Assembly (NCBI RefSeq): GCF_027744825.2 | Contig: NW_026527054.1 | Location: 868,001-932,000 of the forward strand | Source of the DNA: Synchiropus splendidus | Lineage: Eukaryota; Chordata; Actinopteri; Syngnathiformes; Callionymidae | Length of the DNA: 64,000 bases | Direction: 5' to 3' | Shown here: in pieces, positions 32,601 to 45,265 of the stretch | Layout of the letters: each line of letters begins with the position of its first letter | Position numbering within the stretch: position 1 is the stretch's first letter | Position numbers and translations under genes: made by a program | The notes under the pieces: generated by a model | Databases searched by the model: none | Told to the model about the DNA's origin: nothing | Seen by the model: only the letters and a program-made list of their open reading frames with translations

Positions 32601-32729
32601 TAAAAAAAAAGTCAGCCAACTACCCCGGGAGAAGCTGCTGCCGATGATCGTCCACGCACAGAGCGGCACAAGCGCTGAGTCTCCTGCTGTTAAATCCACT
32701 CCTGCGGTGATGCGACAAGTCTCTGCCGT

Positions 32730-33222
32730 CACTGCGATGAGACCTCAGTCCTGCCTGAAGTTTCCGTGGTCCAGATGAGCCGCTCCACACCCCTTCAAGT
32801 CTCAAGCTTCTTCTCTTGATGTGCCAGATGCGCCGGCTCCAGCTGTAATTTCACAATTACAGAGTCACTCATTCACGCCTCTGTAATTTCACAATCACAT
32901 TTTGCGGAGTGCCCTGGCACTTCCAGTGAAGTAGAAAGGCTGGTGTAATATTCCTGGAATATGTTTGTGTCCAGCTGTCCGTGGAGCCTGCCTCCCTCGC
33001 AAACAGTCCTTTAGCACGGGGCAGAAATTTTGAGCGGACCTCCAATCCTGGGGCGTCCCCCCAAAGCATGGCTACTTCAAGGCTAGCAGGCAGTCCTCTG
33101 CCCCCCTAAGTGCAGTTCACTATTCGAAATGCTAAAGCACCCGCAACACTCAAAGCAAATAATGCCAAATGGGTGTGGACTGCCGTCTGTTGGGTAAACA
33201 TCCACTGCTAGTCTCATTCAAT
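32730..33222 (+). mobile_element. DIRS-like fragment
   Basis: Matches 52300-52880 in the same orientation (CCTCAGTCCTGCCTGAAGTT, then AATTTCACAATTACAGAGTC, and GTGGACTGCCGTCTGTTGGG). Only short remnants of coding sequence are present. It joins the next module at AATCCGGACTATTTCCCGG. Confidence 0.6.
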
Positions 33223-33224
33223 CC

Positions 33225-33720
33225 GGACTATTTCCCGGCGCAGTTCTGACACTCTACTGGCACGAGGACCGCACGTGGTCAGGTACGGAGCTTAATAGGT
33301 GGAGGGTTTGGATTTGTGGCGCAGCGTTCCCTCTCACTCAGCGGTCATGCGCGATGCCCTCGCACCTGGAGCTTGACCTCCCCCTTGAGGAGTGACCATC
33401 CCACCCGGCGCTGACAGAGCCGCCATCGCGCAGTAGAATGGTGTCTGCACTGTCGGCAACCGGCTCATAGCGCTTGAGAACATCATTGCGCTCTTTATGA
33501 GCTCCGTGGACTCCCACAGAGATTTTGGAGACACAATAATCCGTGGTGCTCTGCTCGCGGCGCCTCCTCCACACACAGCCGCCGCCTGGGGGGAACAGCC
33601 GTATAATAGACGAGCTGATCATCGCCACTCCTCTTGGAGAGACCAGTCGTCTGCTCTCACCTCTGCTCCCTCCAAAAGCGTAGGAAGAACTTTGTATCTA
33701 AAAGTATGCATCTAAACCTA
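33225..33720 (+). repeat. DIRS-associated terminal module R1, copy 1
   Basis: Runs from CGGACTATTTCCCGGCGCAG to CTCCAAAAGCGTAGGAAGAA. Other copies: 36940-37480 (plus) and 45820-46350 joined to 49466-49540 (minus, split by a LINE). The recurrence beside reverse transcriptase remnants suggests it belongs to the ends or leader of the DIRS-like element. Confidence 0.7.
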
Positions 33721-33749
33721 GTCTAACTTGGAAAAAAAATAAGATGCAT

Positions 33750-35060
33750 TACTTTGGTATCGGGTCTGTTTCTTCTATGCCCAAAATTAGGGTTTATCAT
33801 CCGCCAAGTTCTCTTCCGGTTCCAGTCAGTCCGAACTCCGGCTTCAAAATTTTTTTTTTGTTTTACATCGTCTCAGGAGACCGAGCAGTATAGTAACGGT
33901 CTCTGCCTCCTTATACCTGATGCCAGAACTGTCCCTGGGGAAGTTTATGGAGCCAAGACGTTATGTTTTTCCTCAGTTTCGCCACAATAAGAAGCATAGG
34001 CGTCAAATAACTCTTTGCCGTCTCTCAACAGATCCCGGTTCCAGCCAAATGTCAGGGGAGTTTCAATTCTGCCATTAACTCTTCTGATTACTCAGACTCG
34101 CCAGTTTTTATAGCAGGGGTCGCCACAGGACCGCGAAAGCCACCACTTCAGAGGATCACTCAGTAGGAACTGCGTGCCAGACCTGCTCTGTTCTCAGCTC
34201 CCTCGTGTGATGTCTGAAGCGATGTCTGTCTGTGATTCTGTTCAGAGGCAAGCAGGACATCGTCATCTACAGAGTCATCTCTTTCTGAGGCTGATTGGGC
34301 CGGTCCCTCGGGTCTCCATCTTAGGAGAATCTTGATCAGATCTTGATCTTTGTACACTGCAAGTTTGGGGAACCGAATTCCTCTGACGGCTCAGCTGACA
34401 AAAGCGAGTGTGTTTTTGAAGAACCAGCGGGACTTGAAGTTCCCAGAGGAGTGGGCACTGTGCACCGATGACCCTTTCGTCCTAGACCCGCCCCGGAGTC
34501 CGGGTCCGCTCCTGTGCTCAAGGCTCCTATCTTGAAAGAGTCTGTCTCCTCACCTGCCCATATGGATCGAGAAAATACACGGTCATTGAAACGGCCTTCA
34601 GTTACACAGTCAACCCCCAGGTTCTGCGTCACCACATGGACCTGAGTGAACTCAGAGAACCAGCGGTCATGTCTGATGGAGGAGGACAGCGCTCTCCTGA
34701 CAAAGCAAATAATTGAGCTACTGCCAAAGCAATCCTCCTACACTGGATTTTACTCCAGATACTTTCTGGAACCCAAGAAGACAGGAGAGTGGAGACCTGT
34801 TCTGAATCTCAGTCTCCTCAACCAATTCATGACCAGACAGCGGTTCCGGACTACCAGCAGACTCCTGGAGTGTGAGAGTGGATGACCTCCATAGATCTTG
34901 CAGAGGCCTACTTCCACAACACGGTCTCTAGTGTCTAGTGCCTCGTTTTTTCACCAAGTGCGTGGAGGAGTGGCTCGAACCACTAAGAAGACAGGGTCTG
35001 CGGATTCTGACGTACTTGGACTACTGGTTGATTGAGTCCAAACAGGATTCATGAGCGCCC
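33750..35060 (+). pseudogene. DIRS-like gag-to-reverse-transcriptase region, broken
   Basis: The first part (33750-34340) corresponds in reverse to 45240-45770 and is non-coding or degraded. From about 34370 a frame reads LTAQLTKASVFLKNQRDLKF, matching the minus-strand copy at 45035-45265. From 34646 comes the start of the reverse transcriptase, SYTGFYSRYFLEPKKTGEWR and PVLNLSLLNQFMTRQRF, typical of DIRS elements (GFYSRYFLVPKK family motif). Stops at 34636 and 34883 and frameshifts break it. It ends where the 188-bp satellite begins. Confidence 0.7.
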
Positions 35061-35094
35061 ACCAGCTTAGCTTAAGGGGTGTTTCTCGTAGCTG

Positions 35095-36615
35095 CAGAAC
35101 AAATTCAATGTCTCCGAAGGGGTTTCAGAGAGTTATCAACATTTTTATGTTTGTTGGTCTGAAAGGTACAGGTCCCGCGGACTGAAAACACGTTTTCTGC
35201 ACTGTTTAATCTCTGCTCAGGGCTGTCTCAGAACATGAAAATTTCGCCTGGCACGATAGCTGACGCGGTCATTCTAGTAGGTGCTGAACTAATTCAACAT
35301 TTCTGAAGTGGTTGCAGAGTGATAACATTTTTATGTTTGTCAATTCTGAAAACCACCGTCACTCGGGTGAAAACCTGTTTTTCTGAACAGTTCACTCACT
35401 GCTCAGAATAGTGCCAGAACATGAAAATATCAGCTTCAACTGTTGGAAAAAGAGTCTTTCGAGTATATTCGGCACTAAATCCACGTTTTTGGACTATTTT
35501 CAGGGTGGAATCAACAATTTTTATTCTTCCTGGTCAGAAACCGAACCTCTCTCGGGCTGAAAACGCATTTTTGCACTGTTCACTCACTGCTCAGCGATGC
35601 CTCAGAACATGAAAATTTCACCTGACACTGTAGCAGAAGCTGTCTTTCTAGCAGCAGCAGAACTAATTCAACCTCTCTGTGTGGTTTCAGAGAGTTATCA
35701 GGATTTTAATGCTTGTTCGTCTGAAAACCACCTTTTCGTGGCCTGAATACGTGTTTTCTGCTCGGTTCACTTACTGCTTAGGCGGGACTCAGAACATGAA
35801 AATGTCACCTCAAACTATAGCAGAAGTGGTATTTCTAGTAGTTGCAGAATTTAATCACGATGTCTGAAGTGGTTTCAGAGGTAAGTACATTATTATGTTT
35901 GTAAAAATGTAATTACCACAGTCACTTGCGCTGAAAATGCGTTTTCTGCACTGTTCACTCACTGCTAAGGACTGACTCAGAACATAAAAATTTCACCTGC
36001 TACTAAAGCAGACCGGGGTCTTAGTGCCGATCTAATTCAACATGTTAAAATGTTGACTCGTTCCTGCCTCCTGTGACTTTCACCACTGCACTTGGGTCCT
36101 GCTCCACGTCTTGACCCGTGACAGTCAGAAGTGGTTTCAAAGATGTAACAAAATCTTTATCTTTTTCGGTGTGAAACGCAGCTTCTCTCGGGCAGAAAAC
36201 GCATTTTTTGCGCTGTTCACTCACTGATCAGAAAAGCCTCGGAACTTGACAATATCACCTGCAACTATAGGCAAAACGTTTTTAGAGGGTTATCAACTAT
36301 TGTATTTTTGACAGTCTGAAACCAAGCTTCTCTCAGGCTGAAAATGCATATTCTGCACTGTTCACTGACTGATCAGAATAATCTCAGAACATAAAAATAT
36401 CACCTGCCTCTATTCCAGAAGGGGTCTTTCTCATAGCTGCAGAACGAATTCAACCTGTCAGAAGAGTTATCAACATTTTTATGTTTGTCGGACAAAAAAA
36501 CACAATCCCTCGGGCTGAAAACGCGTTTTCTGCACTGTTCACTCACTGCTCAGCGATGCCTCAGAACATGAAAGTTTCGCCTGCAACTACAGAAAAAACA
36601 CTCTTTCGACTATAT
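35095..36615 (+). repeat. Satellite of about 188 bp, array 1
   Basis: About eight diverged units, each with CAGAGAGTTATCAACATTTTTATG, a block like GCTGAAAACGCGTTTTCTGC, and CACTGTTCACTCACTGCTCAG..CTCAGAACATGAAAAT. Unit starts near 35108, 35299, 35491, 35670 and 35858. Confidence 0.85.
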
Positions 36616-36619
36616 TCAA

Positions 36620-37480
36620 CACTAATCCCATACGAATAGGGCGCTGCGACTGGCCTACAAGCAGCCGTTCCACATTTCCTGCTTCCAAGCCATGGGATGA
36701 GTTTGACGAGAGCCAGGTGCTGCTATGAGGTGGATCTGGAGACTCTGTTCCCAGAGTTGGCTGAGTTCCGTGTGGTGGAGTCAAGTACGTTCCCGCTTGA
36801 TCTTCTCCTGCGCCTCATGTCATCCGCCGCCGTCGTATCGAAGTTGAGCTCTCTCTCCGCCGCCAGCTCAAGAATCATCCCACTTCACTAACGGCCTGCT
36901 GGCGTTGGATGGCGAGACTACACCAAGGGCACGACCGCATGTTGTCTGACCACAACTGGAAGAAATCTGGACTATTCCCGGCGCGGTTCTTACACTCCAC
37001 TGGCACTAGGACCGCACTTGGTCAGGTACGGAGCTTACTGCCTGGTGGAGGGTTTGGATTCCCACCGCGGCGTTCCCGCTCATTCAGCCGTCATGCACTA
37101 TGCATGATGCGTTCGCCCCGGGAGGAGTGACCATCCCACCCATGTTTACACCGTCGGCAACCAGCTCATAGTGCTTGAGAACATCACGCGCTCTTTATGA
37201 GCTCCGTGGACAGGCTCATACATCGCAGATCCTCTCTCACTTTACCAGAGATTTTGGAGTTTCAACAGTCTGTCGGCGTGGTGCTACGCTCGTGGCGCCT
37301 CCTCCACACACAGCCACTGCCCGGGGGGGAACACCGTCACTGGTCGAAGGGGCGGGGTGACCTCAGCCGTCCAAATCATAGCTGTGCTGATCATCGCTTC
37401 TCATCTTGGAGAGACCAGTCCGCTGCTCTCACCTCTGCTCCCTCCAAAAGCGTGAAGAAAACTTTGTATCTGAAACTATG
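36620..37480 (+). repeat. DIRS-associated terminal module R1, copy 2
   Basis: Follows the satellite directly (GAATAGGGCGCTGCGACTGG) and runs to CTCCAAAAGCGTGAAGAAAA. The same satellite-to-module junction is found in reverse at 49770-49790, so satellite and module are parts of one element. Confidence 0.7.
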
Positions 37481-38279
37481 CATCTGTAACAGGTCTGAAT
37501 ACTGTGACCTTGTCTTCAGTTCAAACGTGGCGTCTCAATGTGGTCAGTAAAACGCCGTCTGAAACAAAATGCGGACAGAGCCACACAAAGCTTTCACATT
37601 TGTCGATGGTGAGAAAAGTAATCCAAGGGATTCTGTTTTTTCTTTGTGGTAACCCACACCACAATTAGATGTCTTTCTGAAACATCACTCCCAAACATCT
37701 CACTTTGTCATACAACAACTGTCATACATCATGAACCACATGCATAATTTATTTTCATCTGAATGTATAACTCTGCCATTAAACCTTTTGGCTAGTGTTG
37801 GGAAATAATAAAACTTTACTTTTCACCGTTATTCACCACAAGGAAACCGAACTCCACACAACTCAATCACCCGTGCCATGTCAGCGTAGGTTGTCAGTAT
37901 GAGCTTACAAGTGCCACATCCACACAGAGCGAACTCAAAGTACGAAGGAAAAACAGTATACTTAAAAACCATGTCACCATCCACACACTCAGACCCCCAA
38001 TCAATCAATCCCAAGTGGAACAAACATTATAAACAAATGGATTTGACTAACCTGAAACTAAATGAGGACAGAGTCACACTAGGCTTCCACATTTGTCGAT
38101 GGTGAGAAAAGTAATAAAAAAAAGTGTCACTTCCTATTTACCCACACATCTTCAATGCCTAACCTCTGTCCTTTCCTGCCCTCTACTGACCTAATTATAT
38201 ACCTGCCGGTTAATCAACTCCATTAAATTATTTAATTAAAATAATTAAATGACATCTAACACATACTCTGTGACCACAC
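37481..38279. other. Spacer with a 60-bp direct repeat and one unrecognised ORF
   Basis: The block CACATTTGTCGATGGTGAGA with flanking sequence occurs at about 37564-37625 and 38059-38118. Between them a 64-codon minus-strand ORF (38023-37829) reads a Cys-containing peptide (FALCGCGTCKLILTTYADMA) that looks protein-like, but I cannot assign it. No other coding sequence is seen. Confidence 0.4.
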
Positions 38280-40350
38280 ATAAATGGCCGTCACACTAGA
38301 AAGGCAGTTTTTTGTCATCAAATTGTCATGTTCTGAGGCCTTCGCTGAGCAGTGACTGAACATTGCAGAAAACGCTTTTTCAGCCCGAGGGACTGTGGTT
38401 TTGAGACAGATAGACATGAAAATGTTGTAACCTCTCTGAAACCACTTCAGACAAGTTGAATTAGTTTGGCACTTACTAAAAACACTCCTTCTGCTAATAT
38501 TGGCACGTGAAATGTTTATGTTCTGAGGCATCCCTGTGCAGTGAGTGAACAGTGCATAAAACATGTTTTCAGGCTGAGAGAAGCTCGGTTTCTGACCAGG
38601 AAAAAAGAAGTTGATAACACACTGATAAACAGTTCAGAAAGGTACATTTAGTGCTGAATATACTAGAAAGAGAGTTTTTCCTATTGTTGCAGTTGAAGTT
38701 TTCATGTTCTGAGTCACGACTGAGCAGTGTTTGAACAGTGCAGTGAACGCCATTTTCAAAATATAAAATCGCTTTGAATGTGTGAGTGCTGAATATACTA
38801 GAAATAGTCTTTTTGCTATATTTACACTTGATATTTTCACTGCTCTCAGGCTATTCTGATTAGTCAGTGAAGAGTGCAGAAAATGCTTTTTCTCCCGAGG
38901 GACAGTGGTTTTCAGACCGACAATCATTAAAATGTTGATAACTCATTGAAACCACTTCAGAGAGGTTGAATTAGTTCTGCAGCTACTAGAAAGACTATAG
39001 CAGATTCTGCTATAGTATTAGTTGAAATTTTCATGTTCTGAGGCATCGCTGAGAAAAAGTCTAAAAAAAGTTCTGAAATGTACGTTTAGTGTTGAATATA
39101 CTAGAAAGAGTGCCTTTCCTATAGTGGCAAGTGAAATTTTCATGTTGTGAGGCATCCCTGAGCAGTGAGTAAACAGTGCATAAAACGTGTTTTCAGCCAA
39201 AGGAATAATAGTAATAGAGATAGAAGTAAAAATGTTGATAACTCTCTTAAATCACTTTAGACAGGTTGAGTTAGTTCTGCACCTTGTCGAAATACCTTTT
39301 CTGCTATAGTGGCAGGTGAAATTTTCATCTTCTGGGGAATCGCTGAGCAGTGAGTGAACAGTGCGTAAAATGCGTTTCCGGCCAAAGAGAATGTAGGTTT
39401 CGGAACGGCAAAAATAAAATTGTTGATAACCCTCTAAAAACAGTTCAAAAATGTAGGTTTAGTGTTGAATATATTAGAAAGACTGTTTTTGCAGGTAATA
39501 TTTTCAGGTTCTTAAAATATTCTGATCAGTGAGTGAACAGTGCAAGAAAACACGTTTTCAGCTCGAGAGAAGCTCGGTTTCTAAAACAGGAAAAAAAATA
39601 GTTGATAACCCCCTGAAATACAGTTCAGAAATGTAGGTTCAGTGTTTATTTTACGAGAAAGAGTGTTTCTCCTATAGCTGCTCGAGAAATTTTCATGTTA
39701 TCTGGCATCCCTGAGCAGTGAGTTAACAGTGCATAAAATGCGTTTTCACCCAAAGAAAACGTGGTTTACAGACCGACAAAAATAAAAATGTTAACACTCT
39801 TAAAACACTTCAGACAGGTTGAGTTAGTTCTGCACCTTGTAGTAATACCGTTTCTGCTATAGTGGCAGGTGAAAATTTCATTTTCTGGGGCATCGCTCTG
39901 CAGTGAGTGAACAGTGCGTAAAACGCGTTTTCGTCTGAAGAGAATGTGGGTTTGGGACCGGCAAAAATAAAATTGTTGATAACCCTCTAAAAACAGTTCA
40001 GACAGCGTAGATTTCTGCTGCAACTACAAAAAAGACCCTTTCTGCTGTCGTGGGAGGTGAAAATTTTATCTTCTGAAGCTTCCCTCAGAAGTTGTGGCAC
40101 AATGCAGAAAACGCGTTTTCAGTCTGAGATAAGGTGGGTTTTGGAACGCCAAACCTAAAATGTTGATAACTTTCAAAAAACACTTCAAACAGCTTAGATT
40201 TGATGTGCAACTACTAGAAAGACCCATTCTGCTATACTGGGAGGTCAAAATGTCATGTTCTGAAGATTCCCTGAGACGTTATGGCACAATGCAGAAAATG
40301 CTTTTTCAGTCTGAGATAAGGTTGGTTTCGGAACGCCAAGCACCTTTATC
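38280..40350 (-). repeat. Satellite of about 188 bp, array 2 (inverted)
   Basis: About eleven units of the same satellite on the opposite strand (GTTCTGAGGCATC..TGAGCAGTGAGTGAACAGTG, AAAACGCGTTTTC). Unit starts near 38330, 38519, 38706, 39144, 39330 and 39509, with several short units. Confidence 0.85.
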
Positions 40351-41265
40351 TGCCCTTTATCTTCTCTTTATCTGCTTTCAATCGTTCCTTATTTCCATCT
40401 CTCTTTGACCGTAGTCCGAGTGTAGGAGAAATGGAAGGAATATTGAGATCAGGAGGCAAAGCCCTTGCTTCGCCTGCTGGTCTCTCCCTCTGGCCAAGAA
40501 CTTGACCGTGCAGAAGAGGAGACCACATGGCGATGGATGCACCCCCACCAGGAACCTTGTGTGACCCAGCTGGATTGCTCCGTCGCTTCTCCCATCCATC
40601 AATGACCGAAGTCCGGGTGTAGCAGAGATGGGAGAACCTTTGGCTAATGTGGAGATGCGCTAGTCGGGGCTCCGCCCGTAACTCCAGGTTCGCCAGGCAG
40701 GTCAACTTGACTAGGTGGAGAGAGAATCCTCACCACATAGACTGTCCTGAGATAAACAATGCGGAGTGCAAACAGGAAAGAACTACAACGTCCAGACGCC
40801 TTAATGATTGGAGCTGGACCTTGTGTGGGGAGCAACACTGCGGATAAGTGCGCAGGAGAAGCGTCACCAAATTAGGTGAAGATTCACCGGTGGCCTGTCT
40901 CTAATCACAGAGGGATGGCGTGCCAAGAGACCTGCTGCTATCTCCAAACGCCAGGTCTCACGCCAGTCCGGCCTACTCGATGTCTTACGGCAATGACCTC
41001 ACCCCCAAGGTCGCGCAAAATGTTGTTAGTCCGAATGTAGTGAAGTTTCACGAGTAACCCTCCATACAGCGGGTATGGGTGTCCCCCTGGGGCCCTCTTG
41101 TTGCCAAACCAGGTACTTCCCTGCTCCGGCGACTACACAGGGGAACCTGACGCCATCCCATCGCCACAGCACTAGTTTGAGCCCAACGTGGAAGAACTAG
41201 GCACTAATAACCGTCCATATTTGGAGGGAGAACTCGCCAGTGGAGACACGTTTGGCCCATGACAA
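40351..41265. other. Unassigned spacer in the DIRS-like territory
   Basis: An internally similar pair, GACCGTAGTCCGAGTGTAGG (about 40408) and GACCGAAGTCCGGGTGTAGC (about 40603), is present. No conserved domain is seen in any frame. Confidence 0.4.
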
Positions 41266-41842
41266 AGCGCTGCCAAAGAGAGCGATTCTCTCATCTATTG
41301 TCCAGAGCTGCTGGAAGCACCTGTAAACAGGACAACGTGAGGCAAAGAAGAAGGTGCTCCGTCAGACAAATAGAAATCTGCAAAAGATGAGGCAGAAGCC
41401 GAGGAGGCTGCTTGGCAGGTTTCTGCCAAGGAAACTCCTCTGATGGCAGCTATGGATGTTGTCCCTTTTTACCACCTGCCAGAGCCACCCACAGCTTATC
41501 TGTTTTCCTGAAGGCTCTCACTGCAAGCGCCAGTGATTCTCATCCGGGTGGCGGGTAAGACAGAAAGCCTTCACTGAAAAATTGCTGACCTTGGCACAAA
41601 GAAATTTGTGAAAAAAGACTAATCGAGAAGGCACATAGTTCTCCAAACCCTCCTGATGGAGGCCAGGCCCAGGAGGAGAGCTGCTCCAAAGGAGCCTGAT
41701 CAAGGGGCTTGAAGGGAGCTTCAGAGAGAGTATTATATACCAATTGAAGATCCCAATAGGGGCAGATGCGTCTGGAGATAGGTCTGAGTCTTCGAGATCC
41801 CTGCATGAACTGGACTAGCAACGGACAACAGTCCACACCCAT
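41266..41842 (-). pseudogene. DIRS tyrosine recombinase fragment
   Basis: On the minus strand: FMQGSRRLRPISRRICPYWD and LQLVYNTLSEAPFKPLDQAP, then a frameshifted core and a C-terminal part equivalent to 53160-53366. The family integrates circular DIRS DNA by tyrosine recombination. The middle, including the Arg box, is deleted. Confidence 0.65.
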
Positions 41843-41899
41843 TTAGCATTACATGCTTTGAGTGTTGAGGGTGATTTAGCATTTAGGACCACCTGCTAG

Positions 41900-42400
41900 C
41901 CTTGAAGTAGCCCCCTGCTGCAGGACTGTTTGCAGGACATGAACTGGTTGCAGCACACCCTTGTGTGAGTGTGTGTGTGAGCACAGGTGGCAGAGTTACG
42001 CAGTCCAGAACACCTCCCGGGACTCTGGAACACCTATGAGGTCATCTTGACCACAAAGCTTAAACCCCAGCCTTGCAATGTGGCCTGACCTGAGAACCAT
42101 GAGCAATTACCATGGCCATCCATACCGGACGTCTGACTGGCACCGCTGGCTCCTTTGCAGACAGCCTTCAAGGAGATGCACGTTTTACTGCACTGAACCG
42201 CCTGTAATGTCACCGGCGATGTTGCTTTGGTATGACGGAAGGTGGTGTGCCCATGGTCCTGTCAATATCTCCGATGGCCAGGGCCTCACACGGGACCGGC
42301 CTATGAGACTTCTTATGCAACCGCCACGCCCAGGGTCTATCCAGCGTGAATGAATTAATGAATGGGTTGTGAAGATGTAGCATTAACAACCCCTCATACA
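41900..42400 (-). repeat. Inverted repeat arm, left
   Basis: The reverse complement matches 51758-52100 with divergence: TATGAGGGGTTGTTAATGCT, CACAACCCATTCATT, GTTGCAGCACACCC and ACCATGGCCATCC all have partners there. Confidence 0.65.
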
Positions 42401-42609
42401 TAGAGTGTAATTTTACACTCTGGGTGGCAGGAGCTGCCGCCTCATCTTTGTCACCTTAAGCTGATATAGAAGGTGGCGTTTACAACCCCTCATATATGGT
42501 GTGTACCCTACACTGTGGATCAGCAGGAACTGCGTTGCCCTCGTTTAGCCACTCTGCGGCTGAAATAGAAAGTGGCATTAACAGTCCTCCAAACCTATAG
42601 GGAAAACAT
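42401..42609 (-). repeat. Short tandem repeat of about 90 bp
   Basis: The motif GGCATTAACAACCCCTCATA..TACACT occurs about three times (42390, 42477, 42573). Confidence 0.55.
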
Positions 42610-43566
42610 TTACTGAGCAGCTACAGTCAGGGTTCTAGTCTGAGCTGAGCAAGAAAGAGGGAGTTTATTCACAAATGAATAAACAGTCATGCAGGAATCC
42701 GGTGGATCTCTGGACGCTGCACTCTGCACAGCACTGTAATGAAGCAGATACTGGTGTCCCAGAGCCAGTGCTGTGAATGAGGGCCGAAGGTTTGCAGGGT
42801 TCGGCTGCTCCTGAAGACAGAATGACATGAGACATGAGATACTCCCTTGAAAGCAGCCACAGATGTTGCCAGGCATCTCGTCAAGTGTGCTCTCAGGGAT
42901 TCCGGTGCCCGTTTTTTCGCAGTCTCATAGGCTTTCATGATGGCAATTCTAAGCCAATGTGAAAACCTGTGAGTGGACAGCGCCTGCCCCTTCTTACCAC
43001 CAGGGAGAGCCACCCACAGACTGTCCGTCTTTCCGAAGGGTTGGACTCGATCCAGTTAAGCTTTTAGCGCTGCTCGTATGAATGGGGAGGAGGGCAGAAA
43101 GTCTTTACTGATAAGGTGCTGACCTGTGAAGAAGAAGAGAGACATTTAGGTGCGATGGCAGGGTTGGGTCTAAGTGATACCGCCGAGTCATCGACACCAA
43201 AAGAGATGCAATCAGGGCTGATCGAAAAAGAGCTACTAGCTCCTTGGAGGCCTGATCAAGTGGCTCAAAAGGGGCTTCGGAGAGTGAATTGAGTACCAGC
43301 TGCAGGTCCCAGTAATGACATAAAGGTCTTGAGGTTGGTCTAAGCCTTTTCACTCATCTCATGAAACGGCTCACTTGACGATGCTTGCCGAAGGGGTGGC
43401 CGTCCAGACCATTGTGTAGCATGGAAAGGGCTGCTACATAAACCCGTAATGTAGGGCTGCTCCGACCTTGGTTAACCAGATGCTGCAGAAACAAGAGGAT
43501 GAGAGAAATAGTTGCCGATAATGGGCAGGCTGACTGGGTTCCACACCACCGGGGAAACATGTCCAA
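42610..43566 (-). pseudogene. DIRS tyrosine recombinase, nearly full length
   Basis: N-terminal SAM-like part: LFLQHLVNQGRSSPTLRVYV and AALSMLHNGLDGHPFGKHRQ. Middle: LKRLRPTSRPLCHYWDLQLV, SLSEAPFEPLD. The catalytic C-terminal part has RAHLTRCLATSVAAFKGVSH, the HxxR box. Frameshifts occur near 43360, 43110 and 42700. The final Tyr region is hard to place. Confidence 0.7.
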
Positions 43567-43599
43567 TTAGCATTGTATACTCTGAGGGTTGGCAGAGCT

Positions 43600-45265
43600 T
43601 AAACGTTCTGAAAAGTCAATTGGACATCAGGGGGCAAGTGACTGATTGTTAACCCTGGAGAAGCCAAACCTTGAGGGGTGGTTCTAGACCTCAGGGTTCC
43701 TGATGTTTGCAGAAGCGCTGACCTCGATGGAGGGAACTCCCAGTGGCCTTTGATCCGCATATGACACATCTCCGGATACCAGCTGGAGCTGGGGCTGTTT
43801 GGATTAAGGGAAGGAGGGGGAAAGGCATACAGGAGGCCTTTTGGCCACCTTGGATGAGCCAGGGCGTCCACATCCAGTGGAAGGTCATCAGATCTACGGG
43901 GAGAGAACCAGAGAGGACATTTGAAGCTCTATCTGCTGGCAAAGACATCAGCCACTGGGTGGCCGAAAAACTCGCTGATCATGTTTGCCAACTCCTGAGA
44001 TAAACTCCATTAATCTGGCAGAGCCCTCAATGAGGCTAAATGTACATCAGCCCAGAGAAAAAATCTTTGTGGCGAGGTTGTGTGACACAGACGACCTCAC
44101 GCCACCCTGACGGTTTATGTAGGCCACTGTGGTGGCGCTGTCTGATCTCACCATAACGTCGTTCCCAATTAGATGGAGAGAAAGGGCCACCAACACTCTA
44201 AAACTGCCAACAGTTCCATCCGGTTCATGTGACGACCTTCGGAACTGCTCCAGATCCCGCTGACGCAGATCTGATCCAGGTGGCCTCCCCCGCCGGACAG
44301 AGATGCATCTGTAAAGACTTGTAGGAATTGTTGGATCCTGAAAAGCGCGCTGAGTCCCAGTCAGAGCACGACTTTCCTGGGGGTCATGCTGGACTCAGTC
44401 TCCGGTCAGGCCCGACACTCGAGATTTGTCTTCTGGTCTTTGGTCTGGAGTCGGGTGAGGGTGCAGACCGCGAAACCACTTCTGAAGACCTCGCATGTTG
44501 AGCAGACCAAGGCGTGGGCCCCTGCCTCAATCGCGCGATGTGGTCCAACACCAATCTGGTGTGTGCTCATGACTCCTGTTTGGACCTGGCTAGAATCAAC
44601 CAGTAGTCCAAGTACGTCAGAATCCGCACACCCTGTCTCCTTAGAGATCTATGGAGGTCATCCACTCTCACACTCTGACGCACTCCAGGAGTCTCCTGCT
44701 GGTCCGGAACCGCTATCTGGTCATGAATTGGTTGAGGAGACTGAGGTGCAGAACATGTCTCCACTGTGTCTTTTTGGGTCCTAGAAAGTACCTGGAGTAA
44801 AACCCAGCGTATCTGGATCGCTTTGCCACTCGTACAATTACTTCCTTTGACAGGAGAGCGCGGTCCTCCTCCATCAGACACGACAGCTGGTTCTCTGAGT
44901 TCACCCAGGTCCACGTGGTGTCGCAGAACCTCGGGGTTGACTGTGAATCTGAAAGACGTGTCAATGACCGAATATCTTCTCGATCCATATGGGCAGGTGA
45001 GGAGACAGGCGCTTTCAATTCAGAAGATACTCTTTCAAGACTGGCGACCTGACCACAGGAGAGGACTCCGGGTAGGGTCCAGGATGACAGGGTCGTCGGT
45101 GCACAGCGCACACTCCTCTGGGCACTTCAAGTCCCGCTGGTTGTTCAAAAACAGACTTGCTTTTTTCAGCTGAGCCATCAGAGGAAGTAGGGCCACCAAA
45201 CTTGTATTGTACCTTGATCTGACACAGCAATTCTTCTGAGATGGACACCCGAGGGACCGGCCCAA
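43600..45265 (-). pseudogene. DIRS reverse transcriptase and RNase H, broken
   Basis: Minus strand, in order: MAQLKKASLFLNNQRDLKCP (45265-45035), reverse transcriptase start SRYAGFYSRYFLGPKK and HVLHLSLLNQFMTR (about 44810-44713), a heavily frameshifted palm, RNase H (MVRSDSATTVAYINRQGGVR, about 44170-44090) and a linker, DALAHPRWPKGLLYAFPPP (43871-43810), that in DIRS elements precedes the tyrosine recombinase. The order RT, RNase H, recombinase is that of DIRS elements. Many stops make it inactive. Confidence 0.75.

Noticed and set aside
38256..40248. Series of 60-100 codon minus-strand ORFs with similar peptides (MKIS..ATIGK..LFLVYSALN)
   Set aside because: They are reading frames of the 188-bp satellite; the similarity reflects the repeat, with no gene organisation.
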